A program made the position numbers and the translations under genes. DNA of 64,000 nucleotides from Zavarzinella sp. (GTDB lineage Bacteria > Planctomycetota > Planctomycetia > Gemmatales > Gemmataceae). Every line of letters starts with the position of its first letter. Position 1 is the first letter of the stretch. This document shows, piece after piece, positions 1 to 10,200 of this stretch. The stretch is taken from contig JAWKTI010000004.1 of assembly GCA_041399155.1 (NCBI GenBank), forward strand, positions 248,001 to 312,000. Direction: 5' to 3'. The notes under the pieces are model-generated. The model did no database searches, had not been told where the DNA came from, and saw nothing but the letters and a program-made list of their open reading frames with translations.

Positions 1-286
1 CGGTGTTGAAGGGCGCTGGGCATCCGACATCGATCCACGGATCGCCACCGCTCGCACGGAACTTCTGGTAATCCTCGTCGTCGCCGAAGAGTCCCCAGAA
101 AACGAGCCGGTGAGCCATCCATTGGAAGCCATTGAAGAGCAGAACGGCGCCCCAAACGAGCAGCGATAGACACGACAATGAGATCGCACCGACCAGAACG
201 GCTGGAATGCCGATTGGAAGAGACAGCAAGAAGGCGACGACCCAGAATCGAATGAGAACGGAGTAGGCAGAAGTGCGTCGTGACAT
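1..286 (-). CDS. Small membrane protein, partial (runs off the window edge)
   Basis: An open frame runs from an ATG at 286 leftwards to the window edge without a stop, giving at least 95 residues. After a short basic N-terminus (MSRRTSAYSVL) two hydrophobic stretches are visible, around residues 13-33 and 35-55, so it is probably an inner-membrane protein with two helices. They are followed by an acidic stretch (GDDEDYQ) that would lie outside the bilayer. I do not recognise the family. It is oriented away from the recombinases and probably belongs to the same accessory element. The C-terminus is not in view. Confidence 0.55.
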   Translation of the reverse strand, partial: MSRRTSAYSVLIRFWVVAFLLSLPIGIPAVLVGAISLSCLSLLVWGAVLLFNGFQWMAHRLVFWGLFGDDEDYQKFRASGGDPWIDVGCPAPFNT

Positions 287-339
287 GTGTGTCTCCCAGT
301 TTGAGGTCGAAACTGGAAGCCACAGGGGGTGCCTGACAT

Positions 340-1203
340 CTACTTTGCCTCGACCACTTTCCAGAGTGGTAGCGATTCAAGTGGCCGATAGGTGAACCCA
401 GCCCTTCGGTCAATCTGTGAGTCGATCTGGTCTGCGATCTCAGAAGACTTCCTGCGAATCGCTGCGAGTGACCGGGTGAGCGCATTCGTCACGCTTGCCC
501 GTGATCGTTCCCACTCTCGCTTATCGAACAGCCGAATGTTGCCCTTGGGGTCGTGATCCTGACGAAACTGTTTGACGAGGAATTCAATCTTGGGTTGAAG
601 CTGCTGGATCATTTCAGTGTTCTTTAACTCATACGCATCATCCAGTGCGGAACGCAGTCGCTTGTACTCTTGTCGAAGTTGTTCGTCACATTCCTGATCG
701 ATGACAGCTTCATTCCGATCCAATGAATCTCTGATATTGAACCCCTGTTCGGTGGCAGCTTGGTGGTCGGAGGACAGCCTTGTTGAAGCTTGCCCCAACT
801 GCTTGCACTTCCTTCCATTCAGCCGAGCCAGTTCCATCGGAGGAAATCGTTCGTTCGGGGACTTAAGCAGGACGGCAATGTGCCGGATTCCGACCGAGTT
901 TTCGATCTGGTGATCCTGACCGTCCATCGTATGAATACGCCAGTTCAAGCCCTCGAACGTCAGTTGATGACAGCAGGAAAGCTGCCTGTCAGGTTCAGCC
1001 TGTGCTGGCCTTCCAACATACTGCTCAACTTTGGGAGAAAGAGTGTCACTGGACATCGATGCCAACAGCCTTTGCTGTTCAGTCCGTAACACGCTGAGTT
1101 CTTTGAGAACTTCCGAAAGCACGACCTCTGGCTGAGGAGGTGCTGCGGCCCACAGGCTCAACTGAGCAGTTGGTTTTCGGATTTGAGGGGAGTTCTGTTT
1201 CAT
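340..1203 (-). CDS. Hypothetical coiled-coil protein of a recombinase-bearing element
   Basis: This encodes 287 residues if started at the ATG at 1203, which has a GAGG motif at good spacing. The open frame continues upstream to 1338, but that longer start has no ribosome binding site. The protein is charged, with a heptad-like stretch near its N-terminus (LSVLRTEQQRLLASM) and a helical arginine/lysine-rich C-terminal half. There is no signal peptide or membrane segment. A pair of cysteines followed by histidine (SCCHQLTF) lies near residue 75. I do not recognise a family. It is transcribed divergently from the recombinase genes and shares their intergenic region. Confidence 0.6.
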   Translation of the reverse strand: MKQNSPQIRKPTAQLSLWAAAPPQPEVVLSEVLKELSVLRTEQQRLLASMSSDTLSPKVEQYVGRPAQAEPDRQLSCCHQLTFEGLNWRIHTMDGQDHQIENSVGIRHIAVLLKSPNERFPPMELARLNGRKCKQLGQASTRLSSDHQAATEQGFNIRDSLDRNEAVIDQECDEQLRQEYKRLRSALDDAYELKNTEMIQQLQPKIEFLVKQFRQDHDPKGNIRLFDKREWERSRASVTNALTRSLAAIRRKSSEIADQIDSQIDRRAGFTYRPLESLPLWKVVEAK

Positions 1204-1464
1204 GGTGCAGTCCTCAGTTGAATCAACAACATCATTGTCTACAGGGACTCTACGGCGGTTCTGAAGACTGTAAAGCAGCGTCAATCCACCTTCCCAATTT
1301 TCCAGCGCTACGCTCGAAGTAACGATGCTACACGCCATGTGTGGACTTCTTCACCAGAGGGGATGAGGTGTTCCCTTGCTGGTTCAAACGAAGGTGAAAG
1401 TGGTGCAGTGAACGGCGACAACGAACAACTGATCGGCGACGGTGACTTGGAGCGTCCTAGATGG

Positions 1465-1647
1465 ATGAATGAACAACTCGTCAAGGAGATTGTCAGTCAC
1501 TTTGAGTCCAAAAGTTCTGGATCGTTCGGCGAACCCGAGGCTGTGCAGTTATTGATCTCGTTGAACCAGCTTCTTGAAGCAACTGGGAAGTTGAAGCTGG
1601 AGATCGATGATGAAGAAGAACTACATCGCTTGGGCAAGGGTGAGTAG
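1465..1647 (+). CDS. Small ORF overlapping the start of the first serine recombinase
   Basis: A frame open from 1339 to 1647 overlaps the recombinase start by 38 bases in another frame. The best internal start is the ATG at 1465, giving 60 residues (MNEQLVKEIV...). Starts at 1339 and 1363 cannot be excluded. The product is acidic and helical with no recognisable domain. The overlap suggests translational coupling: a short leader protein whose translation delivers ribosomes to the recombinase start. It could also be a non-coding leader that is open by chance. Confidence 0.35.
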   Translation: MNEQLVKEIVSHFESKSSGSFGEPEAVQLLISLNQLLEATGKLKLEIDDEEELHRLGKGE

Positions 1648-3070
1648 CCGTGAGCAAAGAGACGAGGGGTTCTCACTTGATGTTCAAATGGATGCGTTCG
1701 AAGATTTTGCAAAGCGTGAAAGAGCCACCATCCAGAAGACGTTCAAGGTCGCAGAAACAGGCACGAGAACCGAAGAGCGAAACGAGTTCAAGGCGATGGT
1801 CGCCTACGCCAAGAAGCACGCCAAAGAACTCGATGGCATTCTTTTCTACAAGATTGATCGAGCCGCACGAAATCTCAAGGATTTCATGACCCTTGAGGAG
1901 ATCGAGTCGGAGTACGGCTTGCCGTTCATTGCCACGACTCAGCCAGTTCAAAACACACCGACAGGCAGGATGGTGCGCCGCACATTGGCAACGGTGGCTG
2001 CTTTTCAGACTGAGCAACAATCACTCGATGTGAGAGATGGCATCGCCAGAAGGGTTGCAGAAGGCTGGTTTCCTTCGAGGCCGCCCTTTGGATATTGCAC
2101 CCGTCGTATCAACAAACGAAGCGTTGTGGAAACCCATGTCCAGAACGGCAACAAGGTCAGACGAATCTTTGACCTGCGGGCCAACTTCGGACTTACTGTT
2201 CCAGAGATCACAGAGAGAATGTTCGAGGAAGGTTTGTTCTATTCGGACTCGAAGCCAAAGTTCTCAGAGTCAAAGCTCAGTGCGATCTTGCACGACCGGG
2301 CGTATCTTGGCTTCATCTGGTTTCGAGGAACTTGGCATCCGGGGCAACATGAGATGCTGGTTGATCCGGTGACGTGGGATCAAGTCAGGGTCTCCTTCAA
2401 TGAGCAAAGTTATCGCTCTCACGAACTCGTGTATGCCAGCAGACTGATTTGTTGCGGACACTGCGGTCACTTCGTGACCGGCGAGGAAAAGTTCAAGCCA
2501 ACCAAGAAGGGCATCAAGTCCTACATCTACTATCGATGCTCTCGGTATCGAACGGCAGGCCACCCACAAGTACGTCTCACTGAGAAGGAACTTGACGATC
2601 AGCTACAGACGATGCTCGCCTCGCTTCCCAAGTTGTCGGACGATGACCGCAAGATGATCGGTTTCGTGGCTCGATCCATTCTGGAGTCTCGCTTCGACGA
2701 CGAGCGACTTCAGGCTTCGGAGTCGAAGAGGCTACTTTCGCTGTTGGAGACACAGCGAAAGAAACTTTTGAGCCGAAATCTGTCAGGCTCGGTTTCGGAT
2801 GACCTGTACGACCAGCAGTGTGCTGAGTACGACGAACAAGAGCGGCGACTCAGGAGTCAAATGACTCGCCAAGAGCAGATCGGACGACAAATCAATTCGG
2901 CCTGCTTACATGCTGAAAGAGTCTTCGACACGTTGCCGGACGAATGGTTGAAGATTGAGCGACGGGCCAGACAACTTGCGTTGTCGGCCTTGTTTGGAGG
3001 CTTTCGACTGGAACGCCGAACGCTGATCCCAGACAACGGGACACCGTTAGAACTATTTCTGGCCGGATAG
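1610..3070 (+). CDS. Large serine recombinase, copy 1
   Basis: This is a site-specific recombinase of the large serine (resolvase/invertase) family, about 486 residues. The N-terminal catalytic domain begins ARVSSREQ, where the second serine of VSS is the expected nucleophile, and continues through FYKIDRAAR and the arginine-rich TPTGRMVRRTLA helix. The recombinase domain follows (GWFPSRPPFGY...). A zinc ribbon is visible as CCGHCG near residue 280 paired with CSRYRTAGH. A coiled-coil C-terminal region completes the family architecture. I chose the ATG at 1610 over 1607 because the upstream GGAG is better spaced. A paralogue lies 86 bases downstream in the same direction, suggesting both act together on one element. 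It is shorter than phage integrases of 500-600 residues but fits mobile-element members. Confidence 0.88.
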   Translation: MKKNYIAWARVSSREQRDEGFSLDVQMDAFEDFAKRERATIQKTFKVAETGTRTEERNEFKAMVAYAKKHAKELDGILFYKIDRAARNLKDFMTLEEIESEYGLPFIATTQPVQNTPTGRMVRRTLATVAAFQTEQQSLDVRDGIARRVAEGWFPSRPPFGYCTRRINKRSVVETHVQNGNKVRRIFDLRANFGLTVPEITERMFEEGLFYSDSKPKFSESKLSAILHDRAYLGFIWFRGTWHPGQHEMLVDPVTWDQVRVSFNEQSYRSHELVYASRLICCGHCGHFVTGEEKFKPTKKGIKSYIYYRCSRYRTAGHPQVRLTEKELDDQLQTMLASLPKLSDDDRKMIGFVARSILESRFDDERLQASESKRLLSLLETQRKKLLSRNLSGSVSDDLYDQQCAEYDEQERRLRSQMTRQEQIGRQINSACLHAERVFDTLPDEWLKIERRARQLALSALFGGFRLERRTLIPDNGTPLELFLAG

Positions 3071-3155
3071 TCGTTATTAGTTGATTATCGAGACTCCTCG
3101 GAGAAAATGGACTTCATCTCATGGTGAAGTCTGTTTTCTTTTGGGGATGGTTTTA

Positions 3156-4630
3156 GTGGAAAAGCGGTACGTCGCATTGGCGAGGGTCAGCAGCAGGGAA
3201 CAGGAGCGAGAGGGATTTTCTCTCGACGTTCAGGTGGATGCTTTGCGTCAGTATGCCGAGCGAAACAACGGCGAGATCGTTCGGCTCTTCCGCATTGCTG
3301 AGACGGCCTCCAAGTACGACGAGCGTAGCACCTTCAAGGAACTGATGGCGTTCGCCAAGAAGAACGCCCACAAGCTCGACGGCCTACTGTTCTACAAAGT
3401 GGACAGGGCCGCTCGGAATCTCTTCGATTACGTCGAGCTTGAACGGCTGGAGTCCGAGTTTGGCGTTCAGTTCATTTCCGTGGCCCAGCCCACCGAGAAT
3501 ACGCCTGCCGGTCGAATGCAGCGGCGAATGCTGGCGAGCATGGCCAGCTTCTACACCGAACAGCAGTCGATTGATGTGAAGGAAGGCATCGAACGCCGGG
3601 TCGAGAGCGGCTTGTTCCCGAGCCGACCGCCCTATGGCTACCAGAACGTTCGCATCGATGGCCGCAGCATCATCGAAGTACACCCTGAGAACGCTCGCAC
3701 AGTTCGACGCATCTTCGAGTTGTACGGATATCACAGTCACACGCTGGATACACTCCCAGATGCGTTGTTGAGCGAAGGGATCGAGTACCTTCCTTCCATG
3801 CCGAAGGCTGTCCGCAGCAAGCTCTACACAATCCTGACCGACCGAGCATACATCGGCGAGATCAAGTTTCGAGGTCAGTGGTATCAGGGAACACACGAGC
3901 CACTCGTTGACCAGAAACTCTGGCAGCGAGTGCAGATTCTCCTCGGCCAGAAAGTCTACAAGTCGCACCAGATGACCTACGCCAGCGATCTGATCGAGTG
4001 TGCCCACTGCGGATCGCCGATCACCGGCGAGCGAAAGTTCAAGATGACCAAGAGCGGTGAGCGGGAATACGTTTACTACCGATGCACCCAGTACCACAAA
4101 GGCGATCATCCCCGCACACGTCTGACCGAGAACGAACTCGACAGTCAAATGCTTGCCATCTTTGACACCCTGCGTGTGGAGGACGCCGAGTTCCGTGACC
4201 TGTTCCGAGAACAACTTCGGCAGGCAACGAACTGGGATCAGGATGGCGCTATTTCGAAAGTGGCGCAGTTACAGGAAGAACTTACGTCAGTACGTCACCG
4301 GCAGAAGCAACTACTCAACCTGCGGATGCTTGAAGAGATCGACGCCGAAACGTTCGCCTCAACGAGCCGAGACATGCGTGATCGTGAAGCGGAGTTGAAG
4401 CTGGAAATCGACGCTTCTGACCGATGCAGGCACGAAATCATCGACATTGCGGTGAAAGCGTTTGAACTTTCGCAAAGCCTGCGAGAGAAGTGGGTTACGG
4501 CTGACTACGCCGCTAAACGTCGTATCCTCGAAATCATCTGTTTGAACTGCTCTCTCGTTGACGCAAACCTTTGCGTGGCAATGAGAAAGCCCTTTGACCT
4601 GTTGGCCAAAGGGCTTCTTCAGAAAGATAG

Positions 4631-4649
<19 letters not shown>
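3156..4649 (+). CDS. Large serine recombinase, copy 2, running into tRNA-Pro
   Basis: This is a 497-residue paralogue of the preceding gene with the same order of parts: ALARVSSREQ catalytic serine motif, FYKVDRAAR, TPAGRMQRRMLA, a zinc ribbon (CAHCG ... CTQYHKGDH) and a C-terminal coiled coil. The frame opens at 3081, but the GTG at 3156 aligns exactly with the N-terminus of copy 1 and has a purine-rich GGGG nine bases upstream; an ATG at 3147 is the alternative. The last residues are encoded by the 3' end of the tRNA-Pro gene on the other strand. That is the arrangement expected when an element has integrated into a tRNA gene and its recombinase lies next to the attachment site. The C-terminal residues may therefore change with the target. 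Confidence 0.87.
4587..4616 (-). terminator. Hairpin, probable terminator for tRNA-Pro, inside the recombinase 3' end
   Basis: A perfect 10-bp inverted repeat (AAGCCCTTTG / CAAAGGGCTT) with a 10-base loop is followed on the minus strand by TTTCTC. It sits 15 bases beyond the tRNA 3' end, where a tRNA terminator would be. It overlaps the coding region of the second recombinase, so either the coding region has extended over a native terminator or the element carries its own. Confidence 0.5.
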
Positions 4650-4704
<55 letters not shown>

Positions 4705-4720
4705 TTGTGCGGCAAACGGT

Positions 4721-4748
4721 ATCCTAAAATCTTCCCACATAAAGTCAA
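4721..4748 (-). promoter_or_regulatory. Sigma-70-type promoter for tRNA-Pro
   Basis: Read on the minus strand, TTGACT and TAGGAT are separated by 16 bases, and the second box ends 16 bases before the tRNA 5' end. Both boxes are one or two bases off consensus. The position fits a stable-RNA promoter. Confidence 0.55.
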
Positions 4749-4864
4749 TGCGACTCGTGGGCATTTTTTTAAAAATAGTGAAAAAATTTGCACTCACCAC
4801 TTGACCTGGTGACAATCCAAGTGTACACTTAAATAGTGTATTTAATAGCACTGTCATGTGCAGG

Positions 4865-7201
4865 CTATTTTTTGGTTGGCCACTGGAGGTGTTGTGCTAA
4901 AAATTCAAATGTCCCTTTGCCATGGATCACATGTCCCCCGTCAAAAAATTCGATCCGGGTGGCGTCCGGCTTCTGCAGGCGGGCGTAATATCGCCTTACT
5001 TTTGCGTATTCATATGCCACCATTTCATCGATCCCCACACCATCATCGTGCCCGCGTTCCACCATGAATGGCCGTGGGGCAATCAGGTAGGCCATTTCCG
5101 CATAATTGAATGTCTGGCCTAGCTGAAACTCGGGCATTTCGTATTCCCCGGTGAACATGTAGCTGCTGCGCAGGCCCAGCGACACATTCTTGCCGATCCA
5201 TTCGTTGAAATCCGCCGAACAGATCGACAGGCAATAGTCGGGCAGCACTGCCGGTACGCGCATTGCCGTCTTGCCACCATAGCTCAGGCCGTAAAAGCCG
5301 ATGCGTTTCGCATCCACGTTCGCACCCAGTTTCAGCCACCGGAGAATGATATCGTGCTGGTAGATGATGTAGGAAAACAACGACCTTTTCAATGGGTTGG
5401 CCATTCGTTGCAGCACGCGGAAATCGTCTTTGCCGATGTACGGATTCTGTGGGGAAAATACGATGTAGCCAAGGTCGGCCAGTTGGGCACCCTGGGCACG
5501 GTAGGGCGTGCTGGGCAGTTCGGGGTCGCAGACAACCTGTGCGGTGCCTTCCAGACCGTGCTGACATACGACCACGGGTCGGCGTTCTTTTGGCTTCAGG
5601 TTTTTTGGTAAGAGTAGAATGCCGTAGGCAAAGATTTCCCCACTGGTGCGGAGCTGGATTTCATACCCTGTCCACCGTGGTGTTTCTTTCCACAACCGAG
5701 ATGAAGCTTCCACGTTGGTACCTGCGGGTGCCAGTGGGATCTTGCCAATCACTTCTTCCCAGAAGAAGGAACGTGCCTGCTCGATTCCCTGCTGGTAGGC
5801 AGCATCATTGCGGCTTGCTGGCTGCAGATGTTTCAGGAGTGGGTCGAATTGTGCCTGACGCACAGCATCGCTGTTTCGCCACGCACGCTGGGTGAATGCG
5901 ATCTGATCCTGTACCAGCAACTGTTGGCGTTCTGCAGCACTGCTGGGAATTGTTGCCAATGGCTTTGGCATCGCAGTATTTGCTAACTTCAGCGATGCGT
6001 TGTCGGTGCGGATGATGATTTCGTCGAATGTGGTATCGTTGGCAGGAAGTGCAGTAATGGATTGTTCTTTGCCACCGGCACGCACGAGTGCCTGCAACTG
6101 CTCCACTTGTGCGGCGTATTCCTCTGCAGGAATCGGTTCCAGTTTCCCTGGTGCCCCACCTGCAGAGCGTTGTGGCTTCACCGGCAGTGGGAAGGTGGCT
6201 GTTCGCGTGGGGGCCTGTTGAATTGCAAGCGTTCGAGGGGCTTTGCCGTGGATGCACAGAAAGCCCAGTGCGGAAGAATTGGCGATCTGGTGCAGAGCCC
6301 AGATGTTGCGATCAATCGGTTGTTGCCAGCGTTTGGTCTGGTCGCCAAAACTGCCCACCACCATGGTGTGGCGAATCTGTTCATCAATGGCACCGGCGAA
6401 CAGGGCAAGATGCCCACCTTCGCCAATACCCACCACGTTCATGGAGAGGGTGGGGTCCTTCGCTTGGCAGTATCGAACCAGGGCAAGAATGCTTTGCAGT
6501 TCGTAGCCAATGACATGGCGGCCCATTTCATAGGCCATCCGGTAGATAAACTCCCGATGAGGTTGATTGGTCCAGCGATTCACCAGGGTGCTGCCAGAGA
6601 ACTGGTCATCGCGGTTGATCAGTTCAGGGATAAACACACGCACACCCGCAGTGGCCAGGGGAATGCCGAACGCACTTTCGTGCTCGCCGGGCAGAACCAG
6701 ACCCGCAGCCACTTCCGGTGCGGTGCCTGCATCAGGCAGGCAAATGGCATTTGCAACCACCTTGCCTTTGGGCTCCAGTAACAGCCCACGTCCATAGACG
6801 CCTGGCAGGTATTCCCAGCGAATGTGGTAGACAGAATAATCAGGCCCCTGGTGCCAAAGGGCTGGTTGTTCCAGAGTGCCCACCAGTTCGATTCTGAGAG
6901 ATTCGATCAGTGGATCGATCATGCCTAGTGAGTGCCGCAACGCCGCACGTTGCTGGGCGATGTAGTTGGGTAATTCATTGGGTATGCCCACAGCAGCCAG
7001 CCAGCGTTGGTGGGTGGCTTGTTTTACTTTGTCTGTTTCCTTCAGAAGATCGGCGCGAATTACCTGCACCATTTTTTTTGCGTAATCATCTTCGGGCAGC
7101 AGTTTTGTCCCAGGAAGTGGGCCTTCCTGCCCATGTACCATGTTGTTCGAGAAAATGAAAATGAAAAAGGAAATGCCAAACAGACTGCGAACGAGGTTCA
7201 T
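4865..7201 (-). CDS. Secreted tandem alpha/beta-hydrolase (acetyl xylan esterase/dienelactone hydrolase type)
   Basis: The protein is about 778 residues from the ATG at 7201, which begins a signal peptide (MNLVRSLFGISFFIFIF...). The frame is open 40 codons further upstream, but that would overlap the next gene and hide the signal. Two hydrolase-like halves are visible. In the second, GFYGLSYGG carries the nucleophile serine in a G-x-S-x-G elbow, and GGHVIHG near the end carries a candidate catalytic histidine. In the first half the corresponding elbow reads GIGEGGH, with glutamate where the serine should be, so that half is probably non-catalytic. The likely role is ester hydrolysis on polysaccharide or small substrates outside the cytoplasm. 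It lies 40 bases behind the pseudokinase gene and is probably cotranscribed. Confidence 0.75.
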   Translation of the reverse strand: MNLVRSLFGISFFIFIFSNNMVHGQEGPLPGTKLLPEDDYAKKMVQVIRADLLKETDKVKQATHQRWLAAVGIPNELPNYIAQQRAALRHSLGMIDPLIESLRIELVGTLEQPALWHQGPDYSVYHIRWEYLPGVYGRGLLLEPKGKVVANAICLPDAGTAPEVAAGLVLPGEHESAFGIPLATAGVRVFIPELINRDDQFSGSTLVNRWTNQPHREFIYRMAYEMGRHVIGYELQSILALVRYCQAKDPTLSMNVVGIGEGGHLALFAGAIDEQIRHTMVVGSFGDQTKRWQQPIDRNIWALHQIANSSALGFLCIHGKAPRTLAIQQAPTRTATFPLPVKPQRSAGGAPGKLEPIPAEEYAAQVEQLQALVRAGGKEQSITALPANDTTFDEIIIRTDNASLKLANTAMPKPLATIPSSAAERQQLLVQDQIAFTQRAWRNSDAVRQAQFDPLLKHLQPASRNDAAYQQGIEQARSFFWEEVIGKIPLAPAGTNVEASSRLWKETPRWTGYEIQLRTSGEIFAYGILLLPKNLKPKERRPVVVCQHGLEGTAQVVCDPELPSTPYRAQGAQLADLGYIVFSPQNPYIGKDDFRVLQRMANPLKRSLFSYIIYQHDIILRWLKLGANVDAKRIGFYGLSYGGKTAMRVPAVLPDYCLSICSADFNEWIGKNVSLGLRSSYMFTGEYEMPEFQLGQTFNYAEMAYLIAPRPFMVERGHDDGVGIDEMVAYEYAKVRRYYARLQKPDATRIEFFDGGHVIHGKGTFEFLAQHLQWPTKK

Positions 7202-7241
7202 TGTTGCACGCAACGATACGGCGGGAAAAGCCCCACCTGGG

Positions 7242-10200
7242 TTATCGTTGTGGATTATCCCCAGCGGGCATCGTCTGGTCAACTTTATTCCAAATGGTTT
7301 GCCAGTTTTTCTTTTCTGCATCGCTCAACGCCTGCAGCGGGATCGCAATTCGTGCCAGTTGAAAAGCAGGAAACGACTTGATTTGATCAACTTCATCGGG
7401 TCTGGTTTCCAGCAATGCCAGGATCGATTGAGCCACATCATCGCGGTAGCGTTGTGCTTCTGCCACCGGCAATTTCTGTTTCGATTGCCCCATGCCCAGG
7501 CCAGCAAGCAAGCGACAGCCAAACCGGTTCAGCAATTCATTCATCTCCAAGCTGGGCCTGGTGAATTGATAGCACTTTACCGCTTCTACATATTGTTGTG
7601 TGCGGCGGCAATATTCTGCCAGCATCGGCCAGTCTTTCGCATCCACTGCCTCTGGTGCGGCCAGTGCTTTGGGAAGTTGCATGCCCACGCTGTCCCACGT
7701 GCGGCACTCCCGCAATTTATCCAGCAGCGTGGTCCGCCAAGGTGACTGTGTGGGTAGCTGTGTTTGAATATTGGTAAAGTGTTTGCTTGCCTGAGCAATC
7801 ATGCCAAACTGCAGTTCTGCATTTGCGAGCGCCAATTGCCATTCAATCGGTGCCTGGGGCTGGCTGGCAATTTTTTGCAGTAGCTCAAGACCTTCGCGAC
7901 GATCTTTGCGAACCAGTGCATGCCCACGCAGGAATTGTAGCTCTGGATTATTCGGTTGACTGGCCAACAACGGTGCCGTGGCTGTCAATGTCCAGTCATC
8001 GTAGCCACGCACACTGGTCAGGCGGGCCACGCGAAGATGCTGTTCGAAGGTCATCCGGTATCGCACGCGTTCTTCCAGGAGAAGTGCCTGCAACAGTTCA
8101 TCCGCTTCTGCTGGCTTGTTACCAGTAAGATATTCCGTCTCCCGCAGCAATGGTTCTGGTGCGTAGGTATCAAACGCACGTGCGGTGCGCCAGTACTGCA
8201 ACGCCTGATCCGGTTGTTGTTCTTCCAGTGCCAGTTTACCCAACTGCACCAGCGAAGTGGTATCACCTGGGTCGGCGGCAATGGCCCGCTGGTAAAAGGA
8301 TTTTGCCTCCGCAACATTCCCACCTGCCAGTATCTGGGTGGCGTACTCCTGCTGTGCTACTGCAGATTTGGGATGTTGCAAAGCAAGTAATCTACGCAGT
8401 GAATTGGCCGCATTGGTATCGCCCTGAGCCAACATGGCATCCGCCAGGCGGCGTTGGGTGAAAAGATCCCCAGGCTGGGATGCAAGCGCAGCGGTGTAAT
8501 ACGCGGTCGCACTTGCAGGATCATCGCCACGGGTCAGTTCACCCAACTGAATGTTAATCATGTAGTCCGTGGGATATCGTTTGACAGCAGCCAAAAGCAG
8601 ATCTCTCGCCCAGACTGGCTTTTGTTGTACGGTCAGTTGTTGTGCGAACAACCAGCTACTGGCAGGGGGTAACTGTTCCAGTTCTTCTGCAAAACGAGGA
8701 TAGTTCCAATTGGTCGATTGTGCCAGTTCCAGAATGGAAGTTGGCATCAGTTTGGCCTGGGAAAGCAGTTGCGCCAGCTTGCTGCGTTCGCTGGCACGGT
8801 CACTAACCAGCAGCCAGTTGAATAAGCCTTCGCGTAAAGAATCCTGGTAGGTGGATGCAGCGATGAAATCACGAGTCGATTCATCGTTCTGCAGCACCAG
8901 ATCAATGCCCACAGATTCAAAGAGGCGGCGATACATGCTGACCGATGGCAATTGCTGGGCACGCACTGCTTCCAGTTGCTGTTGTTGCAGATCAACCGTA
9001 AACTGGGCCAGTTTTACCAGCTTCTCCCCTCGGTGGTAAGTGGCTTGAAGCTGATCGTTGGTTTCCGGGGATACTGTGGCAATCTCTCGATAGTTGCGTG
9101 CGGCCTGCACCAACTGAAAACCCTCTTTAGCCTGCTTCAATGCATCGGTGGGGGCGTTGGGAAGTTGCTCGCTTGCCGTATCAAACAGTTGAGTAGACTG
9201 TTTCAACGCCGCCTGGGTGTAGTCTGTGGATGCAATTTTCGCCTGTTCAAATGCCTTTGCCCCATCGTTTCCGGCCTGCATGGTCCGGTACCAGGCAAAA
9301 GCAAAGATTGCTGCCACGGCAATTGCCGCAAGAGCAATCCAGGTGCCCCAGATGCTGGTGCGTTCCAACGTTCGCTCTACCACGCGGGTGATGGCGGGTT
9401 CGCTGAATGTTTTGCGGTTCACTGGTGCAATTTTTGTTGCCAGCGTCGTTTTTGGTGCAGCAGAACGGTGAATTTCGTGGATATATTGCAGCACCGCGAA
9501 GGCGTTTGCAGGTCGCAGGTTCGGATCATTCTGCAGGCATTGTTTTGCCAGTTGAATCCAGTCGCCTGGTGCACCACAGTGGCTCAGGCGGTTCAAGGCA
9601 TCGATGGTATTCCCCTCACACACCTGATCTGGCAGGCTGGGGGTGGCTAAAAATGCGGGTGTTCCTGTCAGTATTTCGCACAAAATACTCCCCAGGCTGA
9701 ATACATCAATGCGTTCATCAATGCGGTGTTGTTCGTTGCGTGCCCACTCAGGTGCGGTATAACAGGTAATCGTTTTCGAATCGACAGGTAATAGCTGCTG
9801 GATCGAAGCACGATCACTTCGCAAAAAGGCCTTGCTCCAGTGGACAATGGCCAATTCATTCAGTGGCCCACAAAGGATACAGGTGGGCGACAGTGCCCCA
9901 TGCACTACCCCTTCCTGGTGGGCACTGACCATCGCACGCACCAGTTGGGCAAAGCGCTCCAACCAGAGATCACGATCGGATGTACTGTTTAACCGCTCGC
10001 CGAACAGCTTATCAAGTGGTATTCCAGGGATCATGCTGGTTACCAGAAACTGTTTGCCATCAGGCAGCAGGCCAAAGTTCAGCAGCGTGGGAATACAAGG
10101 GTGATGCAGACGTGCCAGCACCTGTAGTTCACGGCGAAAGCTGGGTGAATAGTCGGCTGTTTGGCGGCCCTCATCCATGCGAATCAACACGGGCAGGTTC

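Noticed and set aside
3384..4214. 276-codon open frame on the minus strand opposite the second serine recombinase
   Set aside because: It is a mirror of a well-conserved coding frame, has no recognisable domain, and arises from codon bias of the recombinase.
1..4630. A complete phage or ICE at the left edge
   Set aside because: Only recombinases and unrecognised small genes are visible. No phage structural, replication or conjugation gene is present in view, so I claim only an element end.
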